A stretch of DNA of 64,000 bases from Kitasatospora purpeofusca (GCF_000718025.1 NZ_JODS01000026.1:35828-99827), one strand, 5' to 3'; positions 25,730-34,604 are shown, numbered from the stretch's first letter. Notes: a model not told the origin generated them from the letters alone. Program-made: numbers and translations.

Positions 25730-26737
25730 GTGGGGGATTTGGTGATCGGCGCCCGCTCGGGCGCCGGAGAGCCCGAGGGTGTCGGCGGCCGGGCGGCCCG
25801 GTCCGCGGATGCCGCGGCGCCTACGGCCTCGGCCGAGGACGCGGCGGCCCATTCCGCGGACGAACACGGCGACGGCACGGACGACGTCTCGAAGCCCACC
25901 CCGGACAGCACCGAGCCGGCGGGCGGCACCGAGGACCAGCCGGAGCGGAAGGAGCGCAAGCCGCGGTCGTTCTGGAAGGAACTGCCGATCCTCATCGGCA
26001 TCGCCCTCGTGCTGGCGCTCGTGATCAAGACGTTCTTCGTCCAGGCGTTCTCCATTCCGTCGGAGTCGATGCAGAACACGCTCCAGGTCGGTGACCGGGT
26101 CCTGGTGGACAAGCTCACCCCGTGGTTCGGCGCCGAGCCGGAGCGCGGCGAGGTCGTGGTGTTCCACGACCCGGGCGGCTGGCTGGCGGACGAGCCCACC
26201 AACGAGAGCAGCAACTCCTTCGTCCGGGGCGTCCAGAACGTGCTGAGCTTCGTCGGCCTGATGCCGTCCGACAACGAGAAGGACCTCATCAAGCGCGTCA
26301 TCGCGGTCGGCGGGGACACCGTCGAGTGCGAGGGCGAGGGCCCGGTGAAGGTCAACGGGATCGCGCTCAACGAGCCTTACGTCTATCCCGGCAACACCCC
26401 CTGCGGGACCAAGCCCTTCGGTCCGGTGAAGGTCCCGGACGGCCGGATCTGGGTGATGGGCGACCACCGCGCCGACTCGCTCGACTCGCGCTTCCACATG
26501 GACCAGCCGGGTGGCGGCACAGTCCCGGTGGACGATGTGATCGGGCGTGCCTTCGTGGTGGCCTGGCCGATCAACCGCTGGGCGACGCTGCCGGTGCCGG
26601 ACACCTTCGACCAGAAGGGGCTTGCGGCGGCGGCCCTGCCCGCGATTCCGGCCGCGGCCGGTGCCGTGGGCGCCGTCGCACTGCTCCCGCTGGTCCGCCG
26701 GCGGTGGAACGGGACGGACCGCGACGACCGGTCCTGA
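25730..26737 (+). CDS. lepB: Type I signal peptidase, third of four
   Basis: 335 residues from GTG 25730, chosen for the AGGGAGGAG located seven bases upstream; the frame is open earlier. Disordered N-terminus of about 85 residues, then FWKELPILIGIALVLALVIK membrane segment. Ser113 in IPSESMQNT, Lys188 in LIKRVIAVGGD, signature WVMGDHRADSLDSRFH. The C-terminal hydrophobic segment (AAALPAIPAAAGAVGAVALL) followed by basic residues is a probable second membrane anchor. A 239-bp gap separates it from the second gene, so it may have its own promoter. Confidence 0.92.
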   Translation: MGDLVIGARSGAGEPEGVGGRAARSADAAAPTASAEDAAAHSADEHGDGTDDVSKPTPDSTEPAGGTEDQPERKERKPRSFWKELPILIGIALVLALVIKTFFVQAFSIPSESMQNTLQVGDRVLVDKLTPWFGAEPERGEVVVFHDPGGWLADEPTNESSNSFVRGVQNVLSFVGLMPSDNEKDLIKRVIAVGGDTVECEGEGPVKVNGIALNEPYVYPGNTPCGTKPFGPVKVPDGRIWVMGDHRADSLDSRFHMDQPGGGTVPVDDVIGRAFVVAWPINRWATLPVPDTFDQKGLAAAALPAIPAAAGAVGAVALLPLVRRRWNGTDRDDRS

Positions 26738-26885
26738 CGACGGCCGGGGGCGCCCGGGTCTTGCGCGGGCCGTGGTACCGACGAGTAATCTGCTCGGACG
26801 TGCCACGGCCCGCCGGGTTTTCCGCCCGTCGTCCCGGCGCGGCGCCGTGGGCGTTTCCGGGTCGGTCTGGGTTTGGACGGTATCG

Positions 26886-27635
26886 ATGAGCAGTGTCGTG
26901 GAACGCGCGACCGACAATCCGCCGATCGCTGCCCGCCGCCGGCGCGGACCCGCGGCCGTGGCCCAGGGAGTACTGCTCGGCCTCGGGCTGGTCCTGCTGA
27001 TCGGCGGCTTCGCGGTGATCGCCGTGAGTTACCGGCCCTACAACATCCCGACCGCCTCGATGGCGCCCACCCTCCAGGCCCAGGACACCGTCCTGGCCAG
27101 GAAGTCCGACGGCTCGGACATCGGGCGGGGCGACGTGGTGGTCTTCCGCGACCAGGCCTGGGGCGGCGAGCTCATGGTCAAGCGCGTGGTCGCGGTCGGA
27201 GGGGACACCGTCGCGGTCGGCGAGGGCGACCGGCGGCTGACCGTGAACGGCAAGCCGGTGGACGAGCCCTACCTCGCCGGCACAGGTGCCCAGGGCGCCT
27301 CCTTCAATGTGGAGGTGCCGCCCGGCCGGCTCTTCCTGCTCGGTGACAACCGGCTCGGCTCGCTCGACTCCCGGGTGCACCTGGAGACGGACGGCGGGAC
27401 CGTCCCGGCCACCGAGGTGCAGGCCAGGGTGGAGGCCACCGTGCTGCCGTTCGGCCGGATGGCGCTGCTGAGCGGCACCTCGGCGTTCGACGCGATCGAC
27501 GGGCACCGGCCGGCGGGCCCGGGGCCGCTGGAGCCCGCGTTCTGGGCGAGCGTCGTAGGCGCGGCGACGATCGTCGTGACCTCGACGGTGGGCGGTGCGG
27601 TGGGCCTGGCGCGCCGCCGTCGCCGCACCGCCTGA
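26886..27635 (+). CDS. lepB: Type I signal peptidase, fourth of four
   Basis: 249 residues, ATG 26886. The most divergent of the four, with a short N-terminus. Membrane segment GVLLGLGLVLLIGGFAVIAV is followed by nucleophile Ser58 in IPTASMAPT, Lys99 in LMVKRVVAVGGD, and LFLLGDNRLGSLDSR, closer to the general bacterial LepB pattern. C-terminal membrane segment ASVVGAATIVVTSTVGGAVG ends in an Arg-rich cluster. It is followed by the NUDIX, DUF2469 and yraN genes; in S. lividans the fourth sip gene heads a separate operon, which would fit here. Confidence 0.92.
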   Translation: MSSVVERATDNPPIAARRRRGPAAVAQGVLLGLGLVLLIGGFAVIAVSYRPYNIPTASMAPTLQAQDTVLARKSDGSDIGRGDVVVFRDQAWGGELMVKRVVAVGGDTVAVGEGDRRLTVNGKPVDEPYLAGTGAQGASFNVEVPPGRLFLLGDNRLGSLDSRVHLETDGGTVPATEVQARVEATVLPFGRMALLSGTSAFDAIDGHRPAGPGPLEPAFWASVVGAATIVVTSTVGGAVGLARRRRRTA

Positions 27636-27753
27636 CCCCGGCCGGTGCCGCCCGCGCCGGGACCGCTCTGCCGAACCTCGCCCCGGACGACCGCGCCGGG
27701 TGGCAGGATCGGGGGAACGACCGGGGCGGACGGAGGGAGCGTGGAGGCTCGTC

Positions 27754-28227
27754 ATGGCGGCACAGCGGCGCAGGGCCTCGCGGATCCTGCTGCTCGACGG
27801 GCAGGACCGACTGCTGCTCTTCCATGGCTCGGACCCGGCGACGCCCGGCGTCACCTGGTGGTTCACCCCCGGCGGGGGACTGGAGCAGGGGGAGAACGTC
27901 CGGGACGCCGCCGAGCGGGAGCTGGTGGAGGAGACCGGGTTGCGCGGCGTGGAGCTGGGACCGGTGGTCGCGTACGGCAATGCTTCGTTCTCCTATCAGG
28001 GGCAGCGGTTCGAGCAGGAACAGTGGTTCCACCTGGCCCGGACGACACGGACGGTGCTGGACCACTCGGGCATGGGCGAGGACGAACACGCCCAGTTGCT
28101 CGCGGCGCGCTGGTGGACGGTCGAGGAATTGCGGTCCACCTCCGAGACGGTCTATCCGGTCGGACTGGTGGACTTTCTGGAGCGGCTGTTGACCGAGGGG
28201 CCGCCGGTCGCCCCGGTACGGCTCTGA
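27754..28227 (+). CDS. NUDIX hydrolase
   Basis: 157 residues; ATG 27754 with GGAGG six bases upstream. The Nudix box is complete: G-x5-E within GGGLEQGE, then RELVEETGL (near 50-70), so metal-dependent hydrolysis of a nucleoside-diphosphate-linked compound is expected. Substrate is not predictable. RILLLDGQDRLLLFHG at the start forms the first beta strands. Lies 118 bp downstream of the fourth signal peptidase. Confidence 0.9.
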   Translation: MAAQRRRASRILLLDGQDRLLLFHGSDPATPGVTWWFTPGGGLEQGENVRDAAERELVEETGLRGVELGPVVAYGNASFSYQGQRFEQEQWFHLARTTRTVLDHSGMGEDEHAQLLAARWWTVEELRSTSETVYPVGLVDFLERLLTEGPPVAPVRL

Positions 28228-28282
28228 GGGTGAGTGCGGTGGTCCACAATGGGTGGACGTGACAAGTTGAGGGGACGCCTGG

Positions 28283-28609
28283 ATGAGTGCCGAAGATCTC
28301 GAAAAGTACGAGACCGAGATGGAGCTCAAGCTCTACCGGGAGTACCGGGACGTCGTCGGCCTGTTCAAGTACGTGATCGAGACCGAGCGACGGTTCTACC
28401 TCACCAATGACTACGAGCTGCAGGTGCACTCGGTACAGGGCGAGGTCTTCTTCGAGGTGTCGATGGCGGATGCGTGGGTCTGGGACATGTACCGGCCGGC
28501 CCGGTTCGTCCGCAAGGTCCGGGTGCTGACCTTCAAGGACGTGAACATCGAGGAACTCGCGAAGAGCGATCTGGAGCTGCCCTCGGACGAGTCCGGCTTC
28601 GGGAACTGA
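28283..28609 (+). CDS. DUF2469 conserved actinobacterial protein
   Basis: 108 residues, ATG 28283. Highly charged, starts MSAEDLEKYETEMELKLYRE and continues with RDVVGLFKYVIETERRFYL. This is the DUF2469 family, found throughout actinobacteria next to signal peptidase and yraN genes; its function is unknown. No membrane segment, no cysteine cluster. The strong conservation and lack of variable regions suggest a core housekeeping role, which is inference. Confidence 0.9.
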   Translation: MSAEDLEKYETEMELKLYREYRDVVGLFKYVIETERRFYLTNDYELQVHSVQGEVFFEVSMADAWVWDMYRPARFVRKVRVLTFKDVNIEELAKSDLELPSDESGFGN

Positions 28610-28686
28610 CGTTGGACCGCCCGGTCCCCGGATGTCCAGGGGAATTTCGGATATTCCGGAATTCTCACTCCCGTGGGTGACAGGAG

Positions 28687-28712
28687 TTATCCACAGGCCC
28701 GGGTTTTCCACA
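28687..28712 (+). promoter_or_regulatory. Pair of DnaA-box-like sequences
   Basis: TTATCCACA (28687-28695) and TTTTCCACA (28704-28712), same orientation, starts 17 bp apart, in an A/T-richer gap upstream of yraN. The first equals the E. coli R-type DnaA box; Streptomyces boxes favour TTGTCCACA. Confidence 0.5.
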
Positions 28713-28777
28713 GGAAATAACAACCCTCTGGTCCGCTTCCGGATCGCACGGCAGCCTCCCCGTCGGAGGTGGTCACC

Positions 28778-29416
28778 GTGCAGGACATCGAGCGCGCCAC
28801 GCGCCAGCAGACCGAGAAGGCCCGGCGGGACGGGCAGTCACGCCGACGGGCGGCACGCGCCCCGGCGGGAGGCCCTGCGGGAGGCCCGCCCCCGCAGGCC
28901 GACCCGGGCTCCGTCACGCCCGCATCCGCTCCGACCGAGCCCGCCCCGCCCGTAACGGCCCTGCCCGCGCCCGCCGGGGTCGGACCGGCGAGGCTCGGCA
29001 ACACCGGCCTCGGCCGCTACGGCGAGAGCGTGGCTGCCCGCCGGCTCGCCGAGGAGGGGCTGCGCATCCTCGACCGCAACTGGCGGTGCGTGGAGGGCGA
29101 GCTGGACATCGTCGCCCTCGACGGCGACACGGTGGCGGTCTGCGAGGTCAAGACCCGCTCCGAGCGGAGCTTCCAGCAGCCCAGCGAGGCCATCGACCAC
29201 ATCAAGGCGGACCGGCTGCGCCGCCTGGCCGAGCGCTGGATGTCCGAGCGCTGGCCCGGCCACTTCGCCCGGCTGGCGGGGCCCGAGTACCGGCCCGGCC
29301 CCACCGACCCGCCATGGGCGCCCGTCCCGCCGGGCGGCGTCCGGATCGACCTCGTCGCCGTCATCAACCGGGTCCGCGGCGCGGCCACGGTCGACCACCT
29401 GCGGGGGGTGGTCTAG
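28778..29416 (+). CDS. yraN: YraN/UPF0102 nuclease-fold protein with long N-terminal extension
   Basis: 212 residues from GTG 28778 (GGAGG eight bases upstream; GTG 28769 is an alternative). The UPF0102 domain starts near residue 77 with GLGRYGESVAARRLAEEGL and contains the restriction-endonuclease-like pattern E-x-D in EGELDIVALDGD and E-x-K in VCEVKTRSE. UPF0102 proteins are normally about 120 residues; here ~75 Pro/Ala-rich residues precede the domain and a ~20-residue Pro-rich insertion splits its C-terminal half (RPGPTDPPWAPVPPGG). Directly abuts comM, and with dprA forms a DNA-processing set. Confidence 0.88.
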   Translation: MQDIERATRQQTEKARRDGQSRRRAARAPAGGPAGGPPPQADPGSVTPASAPTEPAPPVTALPAPAGVGPARLGNTGLGRYGESVAARRLAEEGLRILDRNWRCVEGELDIVALDGDTVAVCEVKTRSERSFQQPSEAIDHIKADRLRRLAERWMSERWPGHFARLAGPEYRPGPTDPPWAPVPPGGVRIDLVAVINRVRGAATVDHLRGVV

Positions 29417-31288
29417 ATGGCCTTCGCCCGGACGTGTTCCGTGGCCCTGGTCGGGGTCGACGGGGTGATTGTCGAGGTCCAGGCCGACCTGGAGCCCGGG
29501 GTGGCGGCGTTCACCCTGGTCGGCCTGCCCGACAAGGCGCTCTCCGAGGCCCGCGACCGGGTCCGCGCGGCGGTCGTGAACAGCGGCGAGGCCTGGCCGC
29601 AGCGCAAACTGACCGTAGGACTGAGCCCGGCGTCGGTGCCCAAGAGCGGCAGCGGCTTCGACCTCGCCGTGGCCTGCGCCGTACTGGCCGCGGCCGAACG
29701 GCTCGACCCCTCGGCGATCGCCGACCTGCTGCTCATCGGGGAGCTGGGGCTGGACGGGCGGGTGCGTCCGGTCCGCGGGATCCTCCCGTCGGTGCTGGCG
29801 GCCGCCGACGCCGGCTACGAGCGGGTGGTGGTCGCCGATCAGACGGCCGCCGAGGCCGAGCTGGTCCCCGGAGTGAGCGTGATCGGCGTGCGCAGCCTGC
29901 GCCAGCTGATCGCCGTGCTCACCGGCGCCCCCGAGCCGGAGGAGCCCCCCGACCGCCTCGTCGGGCGCCCCGACCCGCTGATGGCGGGCCTCATGCTCCC
30001 CAGCGCCGGGGTGCGCGGCCTGCCCGACGAGGCGGCCGCCCGGATGGACCTCGCCGACGTGGCCGGACAGTACGAGGCCCGCCGGGCCCTGGAGATCGCC
30101 GCCGCCGGCGGTCACCACCTCTACCTCAAGGGCCCGCCGGGCGCGGGCAAGACGATGCTGGCGGAGCGGCTGCCGGCGCTGCTCCCGAGGCTGACCCAGA
30201 AGGAAGCGCTGGAGGTCACCGCGGTCCACTCCGTCGCCGGCCTGCTCCCGGCCGGCCGGCCGCTGATCGACCGCGCGCCCTACTGCTCCCCGCACCACTC
30301 GACCACCATGCCCGCCATCGTCGGCGGCGGCAGCGGCCTGCCGAGACCGGGTGCGGTCTCGCTGGCCCACCGAGGGGTCCTGTTCCTCGACGAAGCGCCC
30401 GAGTTCCCCGTCCGGGTCCTGGACGCGCTTCGCCAACCGCTCGAAGCCGGCGAGGTGGTGATCGCGCGGTCCGCCGGATCGCTCCGGCTGCCCGCCCGCT
30501 TCCTGCTCTGTCTGGCAGCCAACCCCTGTCCGTGCGGGCGCCACTCGCGGCGGGGCGAGGGGTGCGAGTGCACGCCCGCCATGGTCAGCCGCTACCAGGG
30601 CAGGCTGTCCGGCCCACTGCTCGACCGGGTCGACCTCCAGGTCCAGGTCGCCCCGGTGACCAGGGCCGAGCTGATGCAGCGCGACACCTCGGCGGAGACC
30701 ACCGAGGTCGTCGCGGCCCGCGTACTGGCGGCGCGTGAGCGCGCGGCGGCCAGGCTCGCGGGCACACCGTGGCGGACCAACGCCGAGGTCCCCGGACACG
30801 AGCTGCGCACCCGCTGGCAGCTGGCGCCGGGCGCGCTGAATGACGCGGCGCGCCAGCTGGAGCGGGGACTGCTGACCGCCCGGGGTCTGGACCGGGTGCT
30901 GCGGGTCGCCTGGACCGTCGCCGACCTCGCCGGCCGGGACCGCCCCGAACAGCGCGACATCCGGACTGCCCTCGTGCTGCGCACCGGGGTGGAACAGGGG
31001 CTTCCACTGACGGAGCAGTTCTTCCGCAGTCCGAGGCCCGCCGCCGACCGCCCGGACCGTGCCGACGACCCCGACCGGTCCGACGACCTCGCCGAGAACC
31101 TGACGGGCGACCGTTCCGGCGACGGGTCGGACGAGCGGCCGGAGGAGCGACCTCAGGAGTCACCGGACGCCCGGGCCGGACGCCGTCCCACCCGCTCCCG
31201 GTCCGCCCGCCGCCCGCCCGAACCCACCCCCACCGAGAAGCCCGAGAAGCCCGAGAAGCCCGAGAAGCCCGAGGGGAGCGGCACATGA
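29417..31288 (+). CDS. comM: ComM/YifB-family AAA ATPase (Mg-chelatase-like)
   Basis: 623 residues. ATG follows the yraN stop with no gap. YifB/ComM proteins are hexameric helicases; in naturally transformable bacteria ComM promotes branch migration of incoming DNA. The N-terminal Lon-like domain reads VGLPDKALSEARDRVRAAV and VGLSPASVPKSGSGFDLA; Walker A GPPGAGKTMLAERLP is near 239, Walker B GVLFLDEAPEF, and a Cys-rich NPCPCGRHSRRGEGCEC insert follows. The family is usually ~510 residues: the last ~90 are a disordered Asp/Arg/Pro-rich tail ending in four exact nine-base repeats that encode Glu-Lys-Pro units (31235-31270). Overlaps dprA by four bases. Confidence 0.93.
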   Translation: MAFARTCSVALVGVDGVIVEVQADLEPGVAAFTLVGLPDKALSEARDRVRAAVVNSGEAWPQRKLTVGLSPASVPKSGSGFDLAVACAVLAAAERLDPSAIADLLLIGELGLDGRVRPVRGILPSVLAAADAGYERVVVADQTAAEAELVPGVSVIGVRSLRQLIAVLTGAPEPEEPPDRLVGRPDPLMAGLMLPSAGVRGLPDEAAARMDLADVAGQYEARRALEIAAAGGHHLYLKGPPGAGKTMLAERLPALLPRLTQKEALEVTAVHSVAGLLPAGRPLIDRAPYCSPHHSTTMPAIVGGGSGLPRPGAVSLAHRGVLFLDEAPEFPVRVLDALRQPLEAGEVVIARSAGSLRLPARFLLCLAANPCPCGRHSRRGEGCECTPAMVSRYQGRLSGPLLDRVDLQVQVAPVTRAELMQRDTSAETTEVVAARVLAARERAAARLAGTPWRTNAEVPGHELRTRWQLAPGALNDAARQLERGLLTARGLDRVLRVAWTVADLAGRDRPEQRDIRTALVLRTGVEQGLPLTEQFFRSPRPAADRPDRADDPDRSDDLAENLTGDRSGDGSDERPEERPQESPDARAGRRPTRSRSARRPPEPTPTEKPEKPEKPEKPEGSGT

Positions 31289-32493
31289 GTCTCACCGCGA
31301 ACAACCTCCCGCAGCACCCGCCCACCGATCCGGCAGCCGTCCCCGAGCCGGGGCCGCAGGCCCGGTCCCGGCCCGAGCCGGAGCGCCTCGCCAGGGCGGC
31401 GCTCAGCCGGCTCGGCGAACCGGGGGACGCCACGCTCGGCCGCTGGCTCGCCCGCCTCGACGCACTGGACGTCGTACGGGCGATCCGGGGCGACGCCCCG
31501 GCCGAGCAGCTGGGCGTGGACAGCGCCAGACTGGCGGCCTTCCGGGCCCGGGCGGTCGACCTCGATCCGGTCGCCGATCTGGAGCGGGTGCGCGCGGTCG
31601 GCGGGCGCTTCATCATTCCGGGCGACACCGAGTGGCCGAGCCAGCTGGACGACCTCGGGGAGGGTCGGCCCACCGGGCTCTGGGTGCTCGGGACGGGGTC
31701 GCTGCGCCTGCTCGCCCTGCGATCGGTCGCGGTGGTCGGGGCCCGGGCCTGCACGGCGTACGGTGCGCACGTCGCCGGTGATCTCGCCGCACAGCTCGCC
31801 GAGCGCGGCTGGGTGGTCGTGTCCGGCGGCGCCTACGGGATCGACGCGGCCGCCCACCGGGGCGCGCTGGCGGTCGGCGGTCCGACGGTCGGTGTCCTGG
31901 CCTGCGGGGTGGACGTGGCCTACCCGCGGGGCAACACCGCGCTGATCCGCCGGATCGCCGAACAGGGACTGCTGGTGAGCGAGCTTCCGCCGGGGGAGCA
32001 CCCGACCAGGTTCCGGTTCGTGCTGCGCAACCGGGTGATCGCGGCGCTGACCCGCGGCACCGTGGTGGTCGAGGCGGCGCTGCGCAGCGGGGCGCTCAGC
32101 ACCGCCAGACGCGCCCGCGACCTCAACCGGCACACCATGGGTGTGCCCGGGCCGGTCACCTCGGAACTCTCCGCCGGGGTGCACGCGCTGATCCGCAGCG
32201 GCGCCGCCGCGGTCGTGACCGACGCGGCCGAGGTCGCCGAGCTGATCGGAGCGATCGGTGAGGACCTGGCGCCGCAGCGCAGCGGGCCGGTGCTGCCCAG
32301 GGACCTCCTGGAGCCTGAGGCCGCACGGGTCCTGGAGGCTGTGCCGGCCACCGCGGAGGGTGCGCCGGTGGAGCGGTTGGCCCGACAGTCGGGACTTCCG
32401 CCGGACGAGGTGCTCCAGCGGCTCTACGAGCTGGGCTCGCTCGGCCATGTCGAGCGCCACGGCGCGCACTGGCGCCTGGTGCGGAGGAGGTGA
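31285..32493 (+). CDS. dprA: DNA processing protein DprA
   Basis: 402 residues; binds single-stranded DNA and loads RecA during transformation. ATG overlaps the comM stop. A disordered N-terminus (to ~40) and SAM-like region precede the Rossmann domain: SVAVVGARACTAYGAH, VVSGGAYGIDAAAHRGAL (near 175), ACGVDVAYPRGN, ELPPGEHPTRFRFVLRNR, then a C-terminal winged helix (PVERLARQSGLPPDEVLQRL). All typical DprA motifs are present. Streptomyces are not known as naturally transformable, so the yraN-comM-dprA set may serve recombination rather than DNA uptake. Confidence 0.95.
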   Translation: MSLTANNLPQHPPTDPAAVPEPGPQARSRPEPERLARAALSRLGEPGDATLGRWLARLDALDVVRAIRGDAPAEQLGVDSARLAAFRARAVDLDPVADLERVRAVGGRFIIPGDTEWPSQLDDLGEGRPTGLWVLGTGSLRLLALRSVAVVGARACTAYGAHVAGDLAAQLAERGWVVVSGGAYGIDAAAHRGALAVGGPTVGVLACGVDVAYPRGNTALIRRIAEQGLLVSELPPGEHPTRFRFVLRNRVIAALTRGTVVVEAALRSGALSTARRARDLNRHTMGVPGPVTSELSAGVHALIRSGAAAVVTDAAEVAELIGAIGEDLAPQRSGPVLPRDLLEPEAARVLEAVPATAEGAPVERLARQSGLPPDEVLQRLYELGSLGHVERHGAHWRLVRRR

Positions 32494-32809
32494 CGGCCCG
32501 TCCGGACGGTGACGGCGGAACGGCTCGGGGGCCAGCATGGGGGCGGTGTGGGGCGGAGCGTCAGGAGGACGCGCCCCCGAAGGGCGACCGGGAGGAGGAC
32601 GAGGAAGGGCGCGGGGTTGACGGGGCGGAACGGCCGGGCGGGGCGGGCATCCGGTTCGTCCACCCCCGGTGCCCGGGTGGGGCGACACGAACGCCACCGG
32701 ATCGGGGGACGACCGAGTGGCGGTAGCACTCTGCAGCGAGTCGGTCACGCTACGCTCGCCATGCCTTCCCTATCAGCACATGACTCGGCAGAACGGCGCA
32801 GACCAACGT
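32494..32809. other. dprA-whiG intergenic region
   Basis: 316 bp. A possible -10 TACGCT (32751-32756) lies about 55 bp before the chosen whiG start. Open frames here have no ribosome site or recognisable product. No terminator-like stem found. Confidence 0.55.
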
Positions 32810-33811
32810 ATGCCCACACACATTCCCGGACACCGAGTGACCGGTGGCGCCCGGTCCTCGGGAGGGCCGCGCACCGAGCGGCGGACCGCGACCGAGTACC
32901 CGTCCAAGTCCACGGGTGCGATGGGGGCCCTGGCGCGGCAGGGCGGCCGTCCGGCGCTCACCGGGGCGCACGACGACCGCCCGGACGCGCCCGGCGCTCC
33001 CGCCGACACGGCCGCCCCCGCGTCCGCCGGGGCGCCGGCTCCCCGCCGCGAGCGCACGGCGCTCGAAGAGCTCTGGCGCTCCTACAAGGAGACGGCCGAT
33101 CAGCGGCTGCGGGAGCAGCTGATCCTGCACTACTCACCGCTCGTCAAGTACGTGGCGGGCCGGGTCGGGGTCGGCCTGCCGTCCAATGTCGAGCAGGCCG
33201 ACTTCGTCTCCTCCGGTGTCTTCGGGCTGATCGACGCGATCGAGAAGTTCGACATCGAGCGGGCCATCAAGTTCGAGACCTACGCGATCAGCCGGATCCG
33301 CGGCGCGATCATCGACGAGCTGCGCGCGCTGGACTGGATCCCGCGCTCGGTGCGGCAGAAGGCGAAGGCGGTCGAGCGCACCTACGCGACGCTGGAGGCC
33401 CGGCTGCGGCGAACGCCGACCGAGCCCGAGGTCGCGGCCGAGATGGGCATCGCGATCGAGGACCTGCACACCATCTTCAGCCAGCTCTCGCTCGCCAACG
33501 TCGTCGCGCTCGACGAGCTGCTCCACCCCGTCGGCGACGGCGGCGACCGGCTGAGCCTGATGGAGACGCTGGAGGACCACGGGGCGGACGACCCGGTCGA
33601 GGTGGCCGAGGACCGGGAGCTGCGCCGACTGCTGGCGCAGGCGGTCAACACCCTTCCCGAACGGGAGAAGACCGTGGTGACGCTCTACTACTACGAGGGG
33701 CTGACGCTCGCCGAGATCGGCCAGGTCCTCGGGGTGACCGAGAGCAGGGTCAGCCAGATCCACACCAAGTCGGTGCTCCAGCTGCGCGCCAAGCTATCGG
33801 ACATCCGGTAG
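32810..33811 (+). CDS. whiG: Sporulation sigma factor WhiG (FliA family)
   Basis: 333 residues from ATG 32810 (MPTHIPGHRVTGG). WhiG is the early sporulation sigma factor of Streptomyces aerial hyphae. Region 2 reads LILHYSPLVKYVAGRV, NVEQADFVSSGVFGLIDAI and FETYAISRIRGAIIDELRAL; region 3 RSVRQKAKAVERTYATLEAR; region 4 NTLPEREKTVVTLYYYEGL followed by LAEIGQVLGVTESRVSQIH. Compared with ~280 residues for S. coelicolor WhiG (from memory), the variable N-terminus is about 50 longer, Pro/Ala-rich, so an internal start is possible; an in-frame ATG at 32780 also exists. No ribosome site at either. Position just upstream of the rpsB block matches Streptomyces. Confidence 0.93.
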   Translation: MPTHIPGHRVTGGARSSGGPRTERRTATEYPSKSTGAMGALARQGGRPALTGAHDDRPDAPGAPADTAAPASAGAPAPRRERTALEELWRSYKETADQRLREQLILHYSPLVKYVAGRVGVGLPSNVEQADFVSSGVFGLIDAIEKFDIERAIKFETYAISRIRGAIIDELRALDWIPRSVRQKAKAVERTYATLEARLRRTPTEPEVAAEMGIAIEDLHTIFSQLSLANVVALDELLHPVGDGGDRLSLMETLEDHGADDPVEVAEDRELRRLLAQAVNTLPEREKTVVTLYYYEGLTLAEIGQVLGVTESRVSQIHTKSVLQLRAKLSDIR

Positions 33812-34007
33812 CCGAACACCCTCGGCCGAAAACCGTCCCCGGTCGGACGCCCCTCGGCCGGACACGCCCCGGCCGGTCGTGGCGCGGACCGGTCGGTGCG
33901 CCGCGTACGCCGGGTCGGCGCCCCGCGCCCCGGAACGCATCCCTCCGTATCCGTCGCCGTACGCGGCACCGTACCGGCGGGATGTAGGGCTCCGTACAGT
34001 GGAGGGC

Positions 34008-34604
34008 GTGCCGAAGATCCGAGCAGCCAGTGTGGCCGAGCATCGCCAGATGCAGCGGGCAGCCCTCCTCGATGCTGCCCGCAGTCTCCTCACCGAGGGA
34101 GGCATGGAAGCCCTGACCTTTCCCGCGCTCGCCATGCGCACCGGGCTCGCGCGTTCCTCGGTGTACGAGTACTTCCGCTCCCGCGCGGCGGTGGTGGAAG
34201 CGCTCTGCGAGGTGGACTTCCCGCTGTGGGCCGCCGAGATCGAAGCCGGGATGGCGAGCCGGGACACCGCCGCCGAGCGGATCGAGACGTATGTCCGGAG
34301 CCAGCTCGCGCTGGCCGCCGATCCGCGCCACCGCGCGGTTGCGGCGATCTCCGCGCTGGAGCTGGACGACGCGGCCCGGGAGCGTATCCGGGCCGCGCAC
34401 GGGACGCTGGTCGGGCTGGTGGTCCAGGCGCTCGAGGACCTCGGCCACGAGCAGCCCCGGCTGGCCGCCGCGCTGCTCCAGGGCATCGTCGAAGCGGCGG
34501 TGCGGCAGGCGGAGCACCGGGCCGCGGGCGGCCGGGCCGAGAGTCCCGAGGTGATCGCGGATGCCGCCGTCGCCCTCGCGCTGTACGGCCTCGGCCCGAG
34601 CTGA
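34008..34604 (+). CDS. TetR-family transcriptional regulator
   Basis: 198 residues, GTG at 34008. The N-terminal helix-turn-helix is clear: ALLDAARSLLTEGGMEALTF, MRTGLARSSVYEYFRSR. The C-terminal ligand domain is helical, ending with AVALALYGLGPS. TACAGT (33995-34000) lies seven bases upstream of the GTG, fitting a leaderless transcript; GGAGGG is too close to act as a normal ribosome site. The ligand and targets are unknown. The last 515 bp are overlapped on the other strand by the frame of the convergent M23 gene. Confidence 0.9.
   Translation: MPKIRAASVAEHRQMQRAALLDAARSLLTEGGMEALTFPALAMRTGLARSSVYEYFRSRAAVVEALCEVDFPLWAAEIEAGMASRDTAAERIETYVRSQLALAADPRHRAVAAISALELDDAARERIRAAHGTLVGLVVQALEDLGHEQPRLAAALLQGIVEAAVRQAEHRAAGGRAESPEVIADAAVALALYGLGPS

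Noticed and set aside
32490..32726. 78-codon frame between dprA and whiG
   Set aside because: Overlaps the dprA stop, no ribosome site, no recognisable product.
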